Counted from the stretch's first letter, positions 1 through 8,987 are shown. The stretch: 64,000 nucleotides of DNA from Paraburkholderia heleia NBRC 101817 (GCF_000739775.1 NZ_BBJH01000034.1:46684-110683), one strand, 5' to 3'. The notes: a model not told the origin generated them from the letters alone. Program-made: numbers and translations.

Positions 1-377
1 TCACGGTGTGCGCGGTGCTCGTGATTCTCACCGCGTATCCGGCGATGCTCTGGCTCGTGCAGGCGCCGAGCTTCATGCGTCTGCTCATGGTGGAAGTGTG
101 GTATGCGATGATCTACGGCTCGTATCAGGCCGGCATGGTGGTCGCCCTCACGGAGATCATGCCCGCGAATATCCGCGGCACGGGCTTTTCGCTCGTCTGG
201 AGCCTCGCGCAAGCGATCTTCGGCGGTTTCACGCCGTTCATCTGCACGGTGCTGATCCAGTTCACGCAGAACCGCGCGGTGCCCGCGTTGTGGCTGTCGT
301 TCGCGGCGCTGATCGCTTTGCTCGCGTCGTTTCGCATGTTCGCGAAGCCGGCGCCTCAGACGCGCGCGGCGTACTGA
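1..377 (+). CDS. MFS transporter, C-terminal part (5' end outside window)
   Basis: This is the last ~124 codons of a major facilitator superfamily permease, open at the left window edge and ending with TGA at 375-377. The visible part holds about three hydrophobic helices and the loop MPANIRGTGFSLVWS, which resembles the conserved cytoplasmic loop of the metabolite:proton symporter group (citrate, tricarballylate, dicarboxylates). The substrate cannot be decided from this fragment. It is followed after 3 bp by a convergent LysR gene. The neighbouring LysR/dioxygenase pair suggests a carboxylated or sulfonated organic compound, but that is inference. Confidence 0.8.
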   Translation, partial: TVCAVLVILTAYPAMLWLVQAPSFMRLLMVEVWYAMIYGSYQAGMVVALTEIMPANIRGTGFSLVWSLAQAIFGGFTPFICTVLIQFTQNRAVPALWLSFAALIALLASFRMFAKPAPQTRAAY

Positions 378-380
378 GTG

Positions 381-1274
381 TCAGGGGCCGGGCCGCTCGA
401 ACTCGCTCGTCTCCATCGCGAGCGACGCGACCGCCGCCACGACCGGGTCGGTCGCCGTATGCCGATGCAGCGCGACGAACTCCACCGGCCCGAGTTGTGG
501 CGCGGTATCGATCACGCGCAGCCTGCCCGCCGCGATTTCCGCGTGATACGACATGCGCGGCAGCAGGCTCACGCCGAGTCCTGTCACGGTGAGGTCGGCG
601 AGCACGCGCACGTGATTGCATGAGATGATCGGGCGATATTCGGCGCCGGCATCGCGGAACCAGCGCTCGATTACCGGATAGTGATGCGATTGCGACGACA
701 GCCCGAGCACCGGCCACGCCGCGAGTTCAGCGGGCGTGAGCTTGCGCGAAGGGACGTCGAGCGCGGGCGCGCACATCCATACGAACTGATCGAAGCCGAG
801 CGATATGGCTTGCAGTCCGCTCTCCACGACAGGACCCGTGACGAGCGCGAGGTCGATGTCGCCGCTGCGCAGCTTGTCGATGAGCTGCGCGGTGAGGCCC
901 ATGTCCAGCACGACGGCGAGGTTCGGATAACGCTCGCGCAATGTGCTCATCAGCTTCGGCAGCCAGGTGATCGCAACGAGATTGACAACGCCGAGCCGTA
1001 CCGTGCCCGTCAGCGCATCCTTGTCGCCGATGCGGTGCCGCACGTTCGAAGCCAGCCTGACGATTTCGCGCGCCGCCGCGACGAGGTCCTGTCCCCTGGC
1101 GCTCAGACGCGCGCGGCGCTGACTGCGGTCGAACAGCTCGACGCCCAGCGACCGCTCCAGCTCTCGAATGCGCGCGGACACGGTCGATTGCGTCGCATGC
1201 AGCGTTTGCGCGGCTGCGCCGAAGCTTCCCGTGTCGACGATGCGAAGAAAGGTCTCAAGCTGACGGATGTCCAT
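381..1274 (-). CDS. LysR-family transcriptional regulator
   Basis: A 297-residue LysR-type regulator of normal family length. The N-terminal winged helix-turn-helix is at about residues 1-60 (starts MDIRQLETFLRIVDTGSF, with the typical QSTVSARIRELE recognition helix). The C-terminal periplasmic-binding-like effector domain starts near residue 90. It is divergent from the dioxygenase gene at 1417, and a 19-bp inverted repeat with a perfect T-N11-A core lies between them at 1305-1323, 31 bp before its own start. It therefore probably represses itself and controls the dioxygenase. The ligand is unknown. Confidence 0.92.
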   Translation of the reverse strand: MDIRQLETFLRIVDTGSFGAAAQTLHATQSTVSARIRELERSLGVELFDRSQRRARLSARGQDLVAAAREIVRLASNVRHRIGDKDALTGTVRLGVVNLVAITWLPKLMSTLRERYPNLAVVLDMGLTAQLIDKLRSGDIDLALVTGPVVESGLQAISLGFDQFVWMCAPALDVPSRKLTPAELAAWPVLGLSSQSHHYPVIERWFRDAGAEYRPIISCNHVRVLADLTVTGLGVSLLPRMSYHAEIAAGRLRVIDTAPQLGPVEFVALHRHTATDPVVAAVASLAMETSEFERPGP

Positions 1275-1304
1275 TGCTCTTTGTCGTGTGAGGGAGTCGC
1301 GGCT

Positions 1305-1323
1305 TCATCGACAATTTCGATGA
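1305..1323. promoter_or_regulatory. LysR-type operator (T-N11-A box)
   Basis: The sequence TCATCGACAATTTCGATGA is a perfect inverted repeat with 7-bp arms and a 5-bp spacer, and it contains the classic LysR core T-N11-A (TCGA-N5-TCGA). It sits in the 142-bp gap between the LysR gene (start 1274) and the dioxygenase gene (start 1417), where a recognition site for autoregulation and divergent activation is expected. No regulator has been shown to bind it. Confidence 0.6.
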
Positions 1324-1416
1324 GCCACGATCGGAAAGTCTCGCTTTCTTGCGGCATCGATTGAGTCGTAGACTGGTTTTCGTCACGACGCACCCGAATG
1401 CAAACAAGGAGACGAC

Positions 1417-2430
1417 ATGCAAGATCAGACGATGATACTGGAAGAAGCCCTGCACGAATCGAGCGGGCCGGCGCGCATGACACCGTTCACCGGCCCGATC
1501 GCGTGGACGCGTGCTTCGCTGTCTCCGGACGATGGCATCGTTAAGATCAGCGAGGCGTGTCGCCGCGAACTCGATGAAGTCGTTGCGACCTTGCGTGCCA
1601 ATCCGCTGCCGACCACGCTGTTGCATCCCGACGATTTCTCGCTCGAACGCTGCCGGGAGATGATGCGCGAAGCGTCGCAACTGCTGACTGAAGGGCCGGG
1701 CTTCGTGATCGTCGACCGCCTGCCGATGGACCTGTGGAACAAGCAGGAAGCGACCGCAGTCTACTGGCTGCTCACGCAGATGGTGTCGCGTCCGGTTGCG
1801 CAAAGCTGGGACGGCAAGATGATTTACGACGTGCGGGATCTCGGCAAACCGCCGGGCAACGGTGTGCGTCCGGACATCACCAGTGCGGAGCAGAATTTTC
1901 ATACGGACAACAGCTATAACCTCTGCCCGCCGGAACATGTAGCGTTGCTCTGTCTGCGGCCCGCGAAGCAGGGCGGCGTGAGCAGCATCGTGAGTTTCTA
2001 CACGGTGTACAACCAGATGATCGAGCGTTATCCGCATCTGCTCCCGCGCCTTTTCAGGCCATATCTCTTCGACCGTCAGCGCGAGCACGCTCCCGGCGAC
2101 GCCATGCTCATCAGCCATCCGCTTTTTCAGAACGAAGGCGGACGCATGGTGTGCAGGCTGTCGCATCGCCATGTGGTCGCGGGCTACGAGATGGCGCATC
2201 GGAAAATGGACGAGGAGACTCGCGATGCGTTGCAAACGCTCGAAACCGTGATGCTCGAACCGCAGTGGACGCGCGATTTCTTCTTCGAACCGGGACAGAT
2301 CCAGATCGTCGATAACCAGCGCTGCGGACATCGGCGCACGCAATTCGTCGACTTCGACGAGGAGGATCGCAAGCGCCATCTGGTGCGCTTGTGGCTGCGC
2401 GATGCGAAGCGGCGTTTTTATAACGGCTGA
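1417..2430 (+). CDS. TauD/TfdA-family Fe(II)/2-oxoglutarate-dependent dioxygenase
   Basis: A 337-residue protein of the TauD/TfdA/CAS-like superfamily, non-heme iron enzymes that couple 2-oxoglutarate decarboxylation to substrate hydroxylation. The facial triad is visible: HTD at residues 162-164 (context QNFHTDNSYN) and the distal His305 (DNQRCGHRRTQF). The 2-oxoglutarate-binding arginine is in the following RHLVRLWLRD stretch (Arg324 or Arg328). The start is supported by AAGGAG 5 bp upstream of the ATG. It is expressed divergently from the LysR gene, which is probably its regulator. The substrate is unknown; family members act on taurine, alkylsulfates, phenoxyacetates, gamma-butyrobetaine and many metabolites. 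Confidence 0.88.
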   Translation: MQDQTMILEEALHESSGPARMTPFTGPIAWTRASLSPDDGIVKISEACRRELDEVVATLRANPLPTTLLHPDDFSLERCREMMREASQLLTEGPGFVIVDRLPMDLWNKQEATAVYWLLTQMVSRPVAQSWDGKMIYDVRDLGKPPGNGVRPDITSAEQNFHTDNSYNLCPPEHVALLCLRPAKQGGVSSIVSFYTVYNQMIERYPHLLPRLFRPYLFDRQREHAPGDAMLISHPLFQNEGGRMVCRLSHRHVVAGYEMAHRKMDEETRDALQTLETVMLEPQWTRDFFFEPGQIQIVDNQRCGHRRTQFVDFDEEDRKRHLVRLWLRDAKRRFYNG

Positions 2431-3300
2431 TTGCCTTCGATTCAATCCATGAGGTCTCGCAATCGCGAAAGGCCGAGTTCGCGGGAAGGCTTCGCCATGC
2501 ACCATGCGTCCGTCGATCATTACGGCCCCGCCGATGCTCGCGGTGGTGTACTCGGCGTGGCGGAGTCGGCGCGACAGGAAAGCGATGGCGCGCAGTCCGG
2601 ACAGCAATCCGGAGCAGGCGCCGCGCGTGAATGTGCCGTCGGAATCCAATCCGTATTAAGGATTTACTTATTTTATTGTAATCATATTTCCCGCAAACGA
2701 TTTTTTCCTTCCGGAAATTCAGCTTTCGAATTACCCTCCGGTTCTGAAATACGCCGAGTCGGCATTTCTTTCGCCGCATTGGATTGACTTACAATGGTCG
2801 CCCCGTTTCACCGGTTCTCAGGTTCTGGCGCAGTCCCCGCGTTGGCTACACATGGCGTTCGGGCACAGCCTTATCTAACAACTGTTCAGCGCGTCAGGCT
2901 TTTTCGCAACCAGGCAGCGGACAAGCGATTTCATAGTGTCTTGCACCGCCGGATAGACGGAGATTGATTTGAGAACGTCGCAGCCGCTCTGCAGGTGCGC
3001 GCTTGCTTTCGAAAACATCGACATCCCGCTACAAAAAGCATGCAGACAAGTTGCCGTAATGAGCTCGATATTTGTCTGATAAAAAGTAGCTTTAATGACA
3101 AACAATCCTGATAGAGGAATTCAATATTGCGACAACGTTTGCGGATTGGGCCTGGCGCTAATTCTGACTTCAGTTCGTTCAATCGCCGCCGTAAATGCAG
3201 CTGCGGGTCGCATTCGTTGCAAGGGGCGCGTGCGCAAACGGTTGTCCGATCTGTGCATTGCGAACGCGATGGCCCGCATCTACCTGCCTCTGCGTTGAAA
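2431..3300. other. 870-bp gap without a convincing gene
   Basis: Between the dioxygenase and the chemoreceptor I see no supported gene. The first 200 bp keep coding-like GC content but only short uncharacteristic frames. From about 2650 onward the sequence turns AT-rich, for example the tract TTACTTATTTTATTGTAATC near 2660-2680. A 76-codon minus-strand frame with a TTG start (2875-3105) contains no known motif and has no good ribosome binding site. The region probably holds the chemoreceptor promoter and perhaps decayed sequence. Confidence 0.5.
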
Positions 3301-5067
3301 ATGGAAATGAAGATGACTCTGCATACACTGTCCATGAAGGCGAAGCTTACGTCGGCTTTCGGAATTCTGGCCCTCATCGTGCTGACCGTGTCTGGCCTGT
3401 CGCTGATGCAGCTGAACGAGGCAAACAACCGGTTTTCGGGTTATATCGGCGGTATCCAGGCACGCGCCGACATGGCCGAAGCCGTTCGCACCGCCGTTGA
3501 TGATCGAGCCGTCGCCGTGCGCAATCTGGTGCTGGTCACCACACCTGCTGACATCGAGGTGGAAAAGGCCGCTGTCCTGGACGCTGAGCATAGGGTCGAG
3601 GCCAACCTGGAGAAGTTTAATGCCATGGTCGCTGTCGCTTCCGACATGAGCGACCAGGCACGGAGTCTTGCGGCAGAGCTTCCAAGAATCGAAGCGCTTT
3701 ACCGTCCTGTGGCGCTGGAAATTGACCGGCTGGCGGTGAACAACCAGCGTGACGCGGCGATCGCGGCCATCGACACCCAATGCAGGCCCCTGCTTTCGAT
3801 GTTGATCAAGGCGTCCAACGAATATGCGAGCTTTACCCGTCAACATGCAGCGCAAATGGTCGAGCAGTCACAGGAACAATTCACGAGCCAGAGAAAGCTG
3901 CTGATTGCTATCTGCCTGGCTGCGGTCGCGGTGGCAGTCGCGGCGGGAATCGCCATCACGCGGAGCCTGTTACGCGCCCTTGGCGCCGAGCCGGCGACAT
4001 TGAGCGAAGTGACGGGGCGCGTGGCCAGTGGCGATCTGAGTCCTGTGCCGGGGGCAAAGAATGCGCCGGCCGGAAGCGTGCTCGCCTCGATGGGGGAGAT
4101 GCAGGCCAGCCTCGTTCGCCTGATCGGTCAGGTTCGTACTTCTGCCGACAGCATTGCCACCGGCTCGAGCCAGATCGCGTCGGGCAATGTGGATCTGTCT
4201 TCGCGTACGGAACAGCAGGCCGCGTCACTGCAGGAAACCGCAGCGAGCATGGAAGAGCTGACGTCGACGGTCAGGCAGAACGCGGAGAACGCACAGCAGG
4301 CGAGTTCGCTCGCGGCCAACGCATCCGAAGTGGCGGGACGGGGCAATCAGGTCGTGGGCAAGGTGGTCGATACGATGAGCGAGATCAGCGCGAGTTCCAC
4401 CAGGATCGCGGATATCACCGGGATCATCGAAGGGATCGCCTTCCAGACCAACATCCTGGCGCTGAATGCTGCGGTGGAGGCGGCCCGTGCAGGCGAGCAG
4501 GGGCGCGGTTTTGCGGTGGTCGCGAGCGAAGTGCGCAGCCTTGCCCAGCGCTCGTCCAGTGCCGCGAAGGAGATCAAGGATCTGATCAACGTGTCCGTCC
4601 AGAAAGTCCATGACGGGTCGTCGCTCGCCCATGAGGCGGGAACGACGATGGAGGAGGTGACACAGGCTGTGGCGCGGGTGACCGATATCATGGGGGAGAT
4701 CGCAGCCGCGTCGACTGAACAGAGCCGCGGGATCGAGCAGGTCAACCAGGCGATCACGCAGATGGATGAAGTGACGCAGCAGAATGCCGCGCTGGTGGAG
4801 GAAGCGGCGGCCGCGTCGAAGTCGCTCGAGGATCAGGGTCGGCAGCTGAACCAGGCTGTTTCGTTCTTTCGGCTGGATTCCCAGGCCGCGCTCGTAGCAA
4901 CGGGCGGTCCGGCTGCGCCAGCAGACTGTCGGGTATCCCGGGTGCGCCCGGCGCGACCGGCGCTCCGGAACACCGCAGCGCCCGCCAGCCGCGTCGCCGT
5001 GAAGGCTCAAGCGGCAGGCGCCGCTGCGGCCACTGCGGTCGACCGTGCAGGATGGGATACATTCTGA
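3301..5067 (+). CDS. Methyl-accepting chemotaxis protein (4HB sensor, HAMP, MA domain)
   Basis: A 588-residue inner-membrane chemoreceptor (counted from the ATG at 3301; an open frame continues upstream to 3127 but lacks receptor features). Order: TM1 at about 17-36, a ~160-residue periplasmic four-helix-bundle sensor, TM2 at about 200-224, HAMP, and a long cytoplasmic coiled coil. The hairpin tip has the invariant core GIIEGIAFQTNILALNAAV (residues ~374-392) that contacts CheA and CheW. The C-terminus ends in GWDTF, close to the NWETF pentapeptide that tethers CheR and CheB, so this receptor is probably a self-sufficient high-abundance type. The ligand is unknown. There is no clear Shine-Dalgarno, and starts at 3307 or 3313 are possible. 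Confidence 0.9.
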   Translation: MEMKMTLHTLSMKAKLTSAFGILALIVLTVSGLSLMQLNEANNRFSGYIGGIQARADMAEAVRTAVDDRAVAVRNLVLVTTPADIEVEKAAVLDAEHRVEANLEKFNAMVAVASDMSDQARSLAAELPRIEALYRPVALEIDRLAVNNQRDAAIAAIDTQCRPLLSMLIKASNEYASFTRQHAAQMVEQSQEQFTSQRKLLIAICLAAVAVAVAAGIAITRSLLRALGAEPATLSEVTGRVASGDLSPVPGAKNAPAGSVLASMGEMQASLVRLIGQVRTSADSIATGSSQIASGNVDLSSRTEQQAASLQETAASMEELTSTVRQNAENAQQASSLAANASEVAGRGNQVVGKVVDTMSEISASSTRIADITGIIEGIAFQTNILALNAAVEAARAGEQGRGFAVVASEVRSLAQRSSSAAKEIKDLINVSVQKVHDGSSLAHEAGTTMEEVTQAVARVTDIMGEIAAASTEQSRGIEQVNQAITQMDEVTQQNAALVEEAAAASKSLEDQGRQLNQAVSFFRLDSQAALVATGGPAAPADCRVSRVRPARPALRNTAAPASRVAVKAQAAGAAAATAVDRAGWDTF

Positions 5068-5098
5068 TCGAATGAGCTGGTGCGCAAAAGCTCAATAC

Positions 5099-5404
5099 GA
5101 GTTTTTCACAAAGCCGGCGGGATGGCATGTTCGTGTCTTCCACGTATGCATAAAGCCGACGTGCCGCTTTTTCTCTAAAGAGATGGGCGACCAGGGCCTT
5201 GGCGGCCTCATATGCATAACCCATTCCGCCGAATTGAGGATTAAAGTTCCAGCCGATTGAAAAGGTGTCCTGTTCGGGCGCTGCAAGGAGATCCCCGATA
5301 AGCTTGCCGGATTCCCGCAGACATACCGCAATCTGTTCGTCGCTTGCGCTTCGCATCCTGGCTTCATTCCTCGCTTCGCTCATGTCCGCACGAAATCCAC
5401 TGGC
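5099..5404 (-). pseudogene. Truncated GNAT N-acetyltransferase fragment
   Basis: In the same open frame as the DUF535 relic, about 100 residues match the middle of RimJ/RimL-type GNAT acetyltransferases: FSIGWNFNPQFGGMGYAYEA (strand and acetyl-CoA loop region, in place of the usual GxGxA) and the signature YAYVEDTNMPSRRLCEKL. After CEKL the family expects LGF-type sequence, but the frame reads VLSFCAPAHS instead, so the C-terminus is lost. Both ends are broken, and continuity with DUF535 is probably an accident of deletion. A working chimeric protein cannot be strictly excluded. Confidence 0.6.
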
Positions 5405-5416
5405 AGCCGCAGTCGA

Positions 5417-5911
5417 AACATGTAAAGCGCGGGACACCGCCGTCAGCCTGTCGGCACCCACGAGGCGGCATACCGCCGTTACGGCTTCCATGACGGCCGC
5501 CTTCGGGCGAAGTCCGTGACACGCGCGTGTCATCGTGCGCACCCGCTCGCGATCGCTACCTGACGGCCCCTGAAGACCGCCGACGAACACGCGTACGGGC
5601 CGCCCTTGCGTTTCCGACTCGAAGATAATGGTTGCCCACGCGAGGTCAACACCGCCTGACTCGTCCACGCTTGCGACAGTCAGCAGGCCCTCCCGTTTGC
5701 ATCGCGTCACCTGTCTCAGCACGATCGAAAATTGCAGGCACGAAGCCAGCATGAATGCTTCCCCGCCTCCATCGTGTCTCCAACAATCGTTGATGTGCCA
5801 CACGCAGAACCGGGTCCCCACTTCCCGGTGTTGCAAAACATCGTCGAGGCACCGTCCATGTCGACGGACGCGATCGAAAGGCGGAGGAGGCGGCGGCACC
5901 TGAACTTCCAA
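5417..5911 (-). pseudogene. Remnant of a DUF535 (VirK/YbjX family) gene
   Basis: In the minus-strand frame beginning at 5911, residues ~50-165 match the C-terminal core of VirK/YbjX (DUF535) proteins: a FVGGLQGP strand, then the TRACHGLRPKAAVMEAV helix and the LTAVSRALHVST end. The first ~45 residues (a proline run, then non-family sequence) do not fit, so the normal N-terminal third is missing or frameshifted. The frame then runs without a stop into an unrelated GNAT fragment. Family members are small proteins of poorly known function, some linked to virulence or envelope stress. This is a 5'-truncated relic. Confidence 0.6.
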
Positions 5912-6019
5912 CGAAAATTTTAGGCTTCCCGAATAAAGTCTTCCCGCGTATGCGCCGCCCCAACTTGTCCTGGGTGCTCAAAGCCGCGGCAGTACGCATG
6001 CGCCCCATCCACAGGCGAC

Positions 6020-6871
6020 TCATTGCGCGCCCCCGCGCGCTGCACGCATGAACTCGCGGACTTTGGCTTCGTCGACGGGGTTCCACCAGACGCCGCCTAC
6101 TTTCAGCGAACTCGCCACGATCACCGCATCGACCACGGACAGGATTTCCGCAACGTTGTGCTCTGTGCAGCCGCTGCCGACCAGCAGCGGCAGGTGCGTG
6201 GCTGCCCGGATCTGCCGCAGGTAGTCGACGCTGGCGGCGTCGCCGGTCCGCTGCCCGGTGGCGATGACGGCGTCGGCGTCGAAGAACGCGACATCGCGAA
6301 CGAGTTCTTCCAGCGCGCGGTCGGCCACGATCGCGTGGGCGCCGTGCTTGACGTGCGCGTCGGCGAACACGCGTATGCCGTCCGCGCGAAGCTGAGCGCG
6401 GTAGCGCAGCGCGCGCGCCGCTTCGCCTTCGATGAAACCTTCGTTGGCAATGTATGCGTTGGCCCACTGATTGACGCGCACGAACGCGGCGTTGCTCGCC
6501 GCGGCAACGGCCAGCGCCGGTATCGACGCATTCGCGAGCACGTTGATGCCGACCGGCAACCCGGTTTCGCGCGCGATGCGGTCGGCGGTCACGGCCATGA
6601 AGGCGGATGTTTCGTGGCCGATGTCGTCGGGCTTCGAGAACGGCACGTCGCCGTGGTTCTCGACGATCAGCCCATCGACGCCGCCTTGCGCGTAGGCGCG
6701 CGCGTCCGCGAGCGCGGTTGCGTAGAGCGCCTCGCTCGTGCGGCCGTCGTAGCGCGGTGCGCCGGGATATGCGGGGCAATGAACGACGCCGATGACCACG
6801 CCGCGTGCCCGCCCAAAGATCTGTTCGAGACAATCGGTGCGGCCGCGTCCAACCACGTTCTGTGCATTCAT
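6020..6871 (-). CDS. BtpA/SgcQ-family protein (TIM-barrel-like)
   Basis: A 283-residue BtpA-family protein. Typical features are the N-terminal VVIGVVHCPAYPGAPRYDG, the GLIVENHGDVPF strand, the VRVNQWANAYIANEGFIEG segment and the C-terminal LVGSGCTEHNVAEIL phosphate-loop-like motif. The family was named for a photosystem I biogenesis protein in cyanobacteria. Bacterial members such as SgcQ sit in sugar operons and are suspected aldolase- or isomerase-like barrels, but the reaction is unproven. It is the last gene of the 13.8-6.0 kb operon, and its ATG overlaps the stop of the PfkB kinase by 4 bp, which indicates translational coupling. That position suggests it acts on the phosphorylated product of the kinase (inference). 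Confidence 0.82.
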   Translation of the reverse strand: MNAQNVVGRGRTDCLEQIFGRARGVVIGVVHCPAYPGAPRYDGRTSEALYATALADARAYAQGGVDGLIVENHGDVPFSKPDDIGHETSAFMAVTADRIARETGLPVGINVLANASIPALAVAAASNAAFVRVNQWANAYIANEGFIEGEAARALRYRAQLRADGIRVFADAHVKHGAHAIVADRALEELVRDVAFFDADAVIATGQRTGDAASVDYLRQIRAATHLPLLVGSGCTEHNVAEILSVVDAVIVASSLKVGGVWWNPVDEAKVREFMRAARGGAQ

Positions 6872-7836
6872 CTGGATACCTTGTGATCTGTTCGGAGAAA
6901 GGCGGCCAGCTCGCGCATGCGTGCGTGGTCGGGAAAGCTGGCCTGCGTGCCGCGACGGCTTACCACCCAGGCAGCGACCGCCATCGCGCCGGGCAAGGCG
7001 TCGCCGATGGTGAGGCCGTGGGACAGTGCCGCGATGAGCGTGCCGCAAAGCGCGTCGCCGGCGCCTACCGTGTCGACTGCCGTCACCGCAACGGCAGGCA
7101 GATCGACGCTGGCGCGATCGCCAACGCTGGCGCGATCGCCACTGCACCAGATCACGCCGCCGGCACCGAGCGTGACGAGCACGTCGGCCGCTCCGGCGTG
7201 TCGCAGCGCGTGCGCGGCGCGATGCGGGTCTTCGTGTCCGGAAAGCGCGGCGGCCTCCACGCGATTGACGACGAGCACATCGACGTCGGGCAGCAACGCC
7301 CGGAAGTCGGGCTGCACGGGGCCCGGGTTCAGGAAAGTCTTGCGGCCACCTTGCCGGGCATGCCGTAGCAGCGTGGCCGTGACGGTTGGGGAGAGATTGC
7401 CCTGCAGCGCGATCCAGTCGCCCGTGCGGCTCGCGGCATCGAGCGCGCCGGCGTCGGGCGCGAAGCGGTCGGCGGCGGCGCTGCGGGTCACGATGGTGTT
7501 TTCGCCAGCCGCATCGATCGTGACAATCGAGAGATCGGTCGCGCAGTCGAGCCGCACGACGTGTCGCGTATTCACACCCTCGCGCTGGAGCATGGCGACG
7601 ATGCGCTCGCCGTCCGCGTCGCGTCCGAGCGCGGCAAGCAGCGTTACGGCCGCACCGGCGCGCGCCGCGATTACGGCCTGGTTCGCCCCCTTGCCGCCGA
7701 AATCGCAGGTGGTTTCGAGCGCGCGTGACGTCTCGCCGGGCTGCGGAAGCGCGGCGACGCGCAACGTCATGTCGATCGCGGCGTTGCCGATCACGCAGAC
7801 CCGCGCACCGCCGCGCGCCGAGGCATCGTCTGTCAT
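6868..7836 (-). CDS. PfkB-family (ribokinase-like) carbohydrate kinase
   Basis: A 322-residue PfkB kinase. Visible features are the N-terminal sugar-binding GKGANQAVIAARAG segment near residue 50 and the C-terminal ATP and catalytic motif VDTVGAGDALCGTL, whose Asp is the general base. Such enzymes phosphorylate ribose-like sugars, 2-keto-3-deoxy sugars or nucleosides. The ATG at 7834-7836 overlaps the end of the M20 gene, and the stop overlaps the btpA-like start. The inferred role is phosphorylating the imported and trimmed sugar-like substrate. An odd feature is the direct repeat GDRASVGDRASV near residue 245, from a 15-18 bp duplication at about 7101-7140, probably a surface loop. Confidence 0.9.
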   Translation of the reverse strand: MTDDASARGGARVCVIGNAAIDMTLRVAALPQPGETSRALETTCDFGGKGANQAVIAARAGAAVTLLAALGRDADGERIVAMLQREGVNTRHVVRLDCATDLSIVTIDAAGENTIVTRSAAADRFAPDAGALDAASRTGDWIALQGNLSPTVTATLLRHARQGGRKTFLNPGPVQPDFRALLPDVDVLVVNRVEAAALSGHEDPHRAAHALRHAGAADVLVTLGAGGVIWCSGDRASVGDRASVDLPAVAVTAVDTVGAGDALCGTLIAALSHGLTIGDALPGAMAVAAWVVSRRGTQASFPDHARMRELAAFLRTDHKVSR

Positions 7837-8960
7837 TTGCGCGTTACCCAGTCGTCGAGAATGGCGCGGTACAGATCGACCGCGGCGAGAATGCGATCCA
7901 CGCGGCAATACTCGTCGGACTTGTGCGCGGTTTCGGGCTCGCCGGGGCCGAGCAGGATTGTCGGCGGCCAGCCGGTGGCGGGTCTCAGCACGGCCGCATC
8001 GGTGAAATAGCGGGCCGTGCGTGGACCGGCCGGTACCTCGTCGAACGGGCGCGCGAGTTCGAGCACGTGGGCGATCCAGTTGTCGAACGGCTCCGAGTAG
8101 ACCGGCGGCAGGTCGACGACCGGGGAGAGTTCGACCGGCGCGAGGCACTGGTGCAGCCGTTGCGTCACGCAGGCGTGTTCGATGCCGGGCACGGTCCGCA
8201 TGTCGATCGTGAACTCGGTGCGGTCGGGAACGGAATTCACATTGAGCCCGCCGTGTATCGTGCCTACATTGAGCGTGGGTGCTCCCAACACCTCGTGCGC
8301 GGAGCCGGCGCTGAAATTCCAGAGCTTCGCGAGCGCTTCGGTGGCGACGCGGATCGCGTTGACGCCCTCGTCCGGCATCGCGCCGTGCGCGCTCACGCCA
8401 TGCGCGACGCCCTTGAGCCACAGCGCGCCCTTGTGACCGAGCAGGACGCGGTTGGCGGTCGGCTCGCCGACGATCAATGCGCCAAGCGGCTGCAGTAGTT
8501 TGGGCTGCGCGGCAAGGAGCGCTTTTGCGCCGTCACAGCCGGTTTCCTCGCCGCCGGTCAGGATCAGATGCACGCCGCTGCCGCGCCTGAGCGCGTCGGG
8601 CGCTGCCGCGCACGCGGCAATGAAAGCCGCGATGCCCGCCTTCATGTCGGACGTGCCGCGCCCGTATAGGCGCCCGTCGTGGATCTCGCCCGCGAACGGC
8701 TCGTGTTCCCACGCCGCCGTGCCGAGCGGCACGACGTCGAGGTGCCCGGTGAAGCCGAGCGGCGCGCCACCGCCCGCGCCCGCGAGCTTCGCCACCAAAT
8801 TGAAGCGGCGCTCGCCAAATGCGTGCAGCGTTGTCTGGAAGCCCAGTTCGTCGAGCACGCCGGCGACGTGGCGCGCGCAGGCTTCCTCGTCGCCCGGCGG
8901 GTTGACGGACGCAAATGCAACGAGCTCGCGCGTGAGCGCAATGGGATCAAGGTGGGCCAT
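7833..8960 (-). CDS. M20-family metallohydrolase (ArgE/DapE-like deacylase)
   Basis: A 375-residue M20 dizinc hydrolase related to acetylornithine deacetylase and succinyl-diaminopimelate desuccinylase. Metal-site motifs are visible: GHLDVVP (His and Asp), GRGTSDMKAG (bridging Asp), GGEETGCDG (catalytic Glu pair), and the C-terminal AHKSDEYC histidine. The lid domain contains GVSAHGAMPDEGVNA. It removes an acyl or aminoacyl group from an amide. Within this operon it may deacylate an N-acylated sugar or amino compound (inference). It overlaps the kinase gene by 4 bp and lies 27 bp downstream of the GATase1-like gene. Confidence 0.88.
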   Translation of the reverse strand: MAHLDPIALTRELVAFASVNPPGDEEACARHVAGVLDELGFQTTLHAFGERRFNLVAKLAGAGGGAPLGFTGHLDVVPLGTAAWEHEPFAGEIHDGRLYGRGTSDMKAGIAAFIAACAAAPDALRRGSGVHLILTGGEETGCDGAKALLAAQPKLLQPLGALIVGEPTANRVLLGHKGALWLKGVAHGVSAHGAMPDEGVNAIRVATEALAKLWNFSAGSAHEVLGAPTLNVGTIHGGLNVNSVPDRTEFTIDMRTVPGIEHACVTQRLHQCLAPVELSPVVDLPPVYSEPFDNWIAHVLELARPFDEVPAGPRTARYFTDAAVLRPATGWPPTILLGPGEPETAHKSDEYCRVDRILAAVDLYRAILDDWVTRK

Positions 8961-8987
8961 GAACGGATCTCGCGTGCGTTGGCCGGC

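Noticed and set aside
1255..2649. 464-codon minus-strand frame covering the dioxygenase gene
   Set aside because: Shadow of the TauD/TfdA gene; the part beyond it (2431-2649) has no recognisable homology.
2875..3105. 76-codon minus-strand frame with TTG start
   Set aside because: No SD at suitable distance, no motif, atypical low-GC codon use; likely non-coding leader DNA.
4754..5911. A single 385-residue protein
   Set aside because: It joins a DUF535 core, a GNAT fragment and antisense chemoreceptor sequence; treated as two relics.
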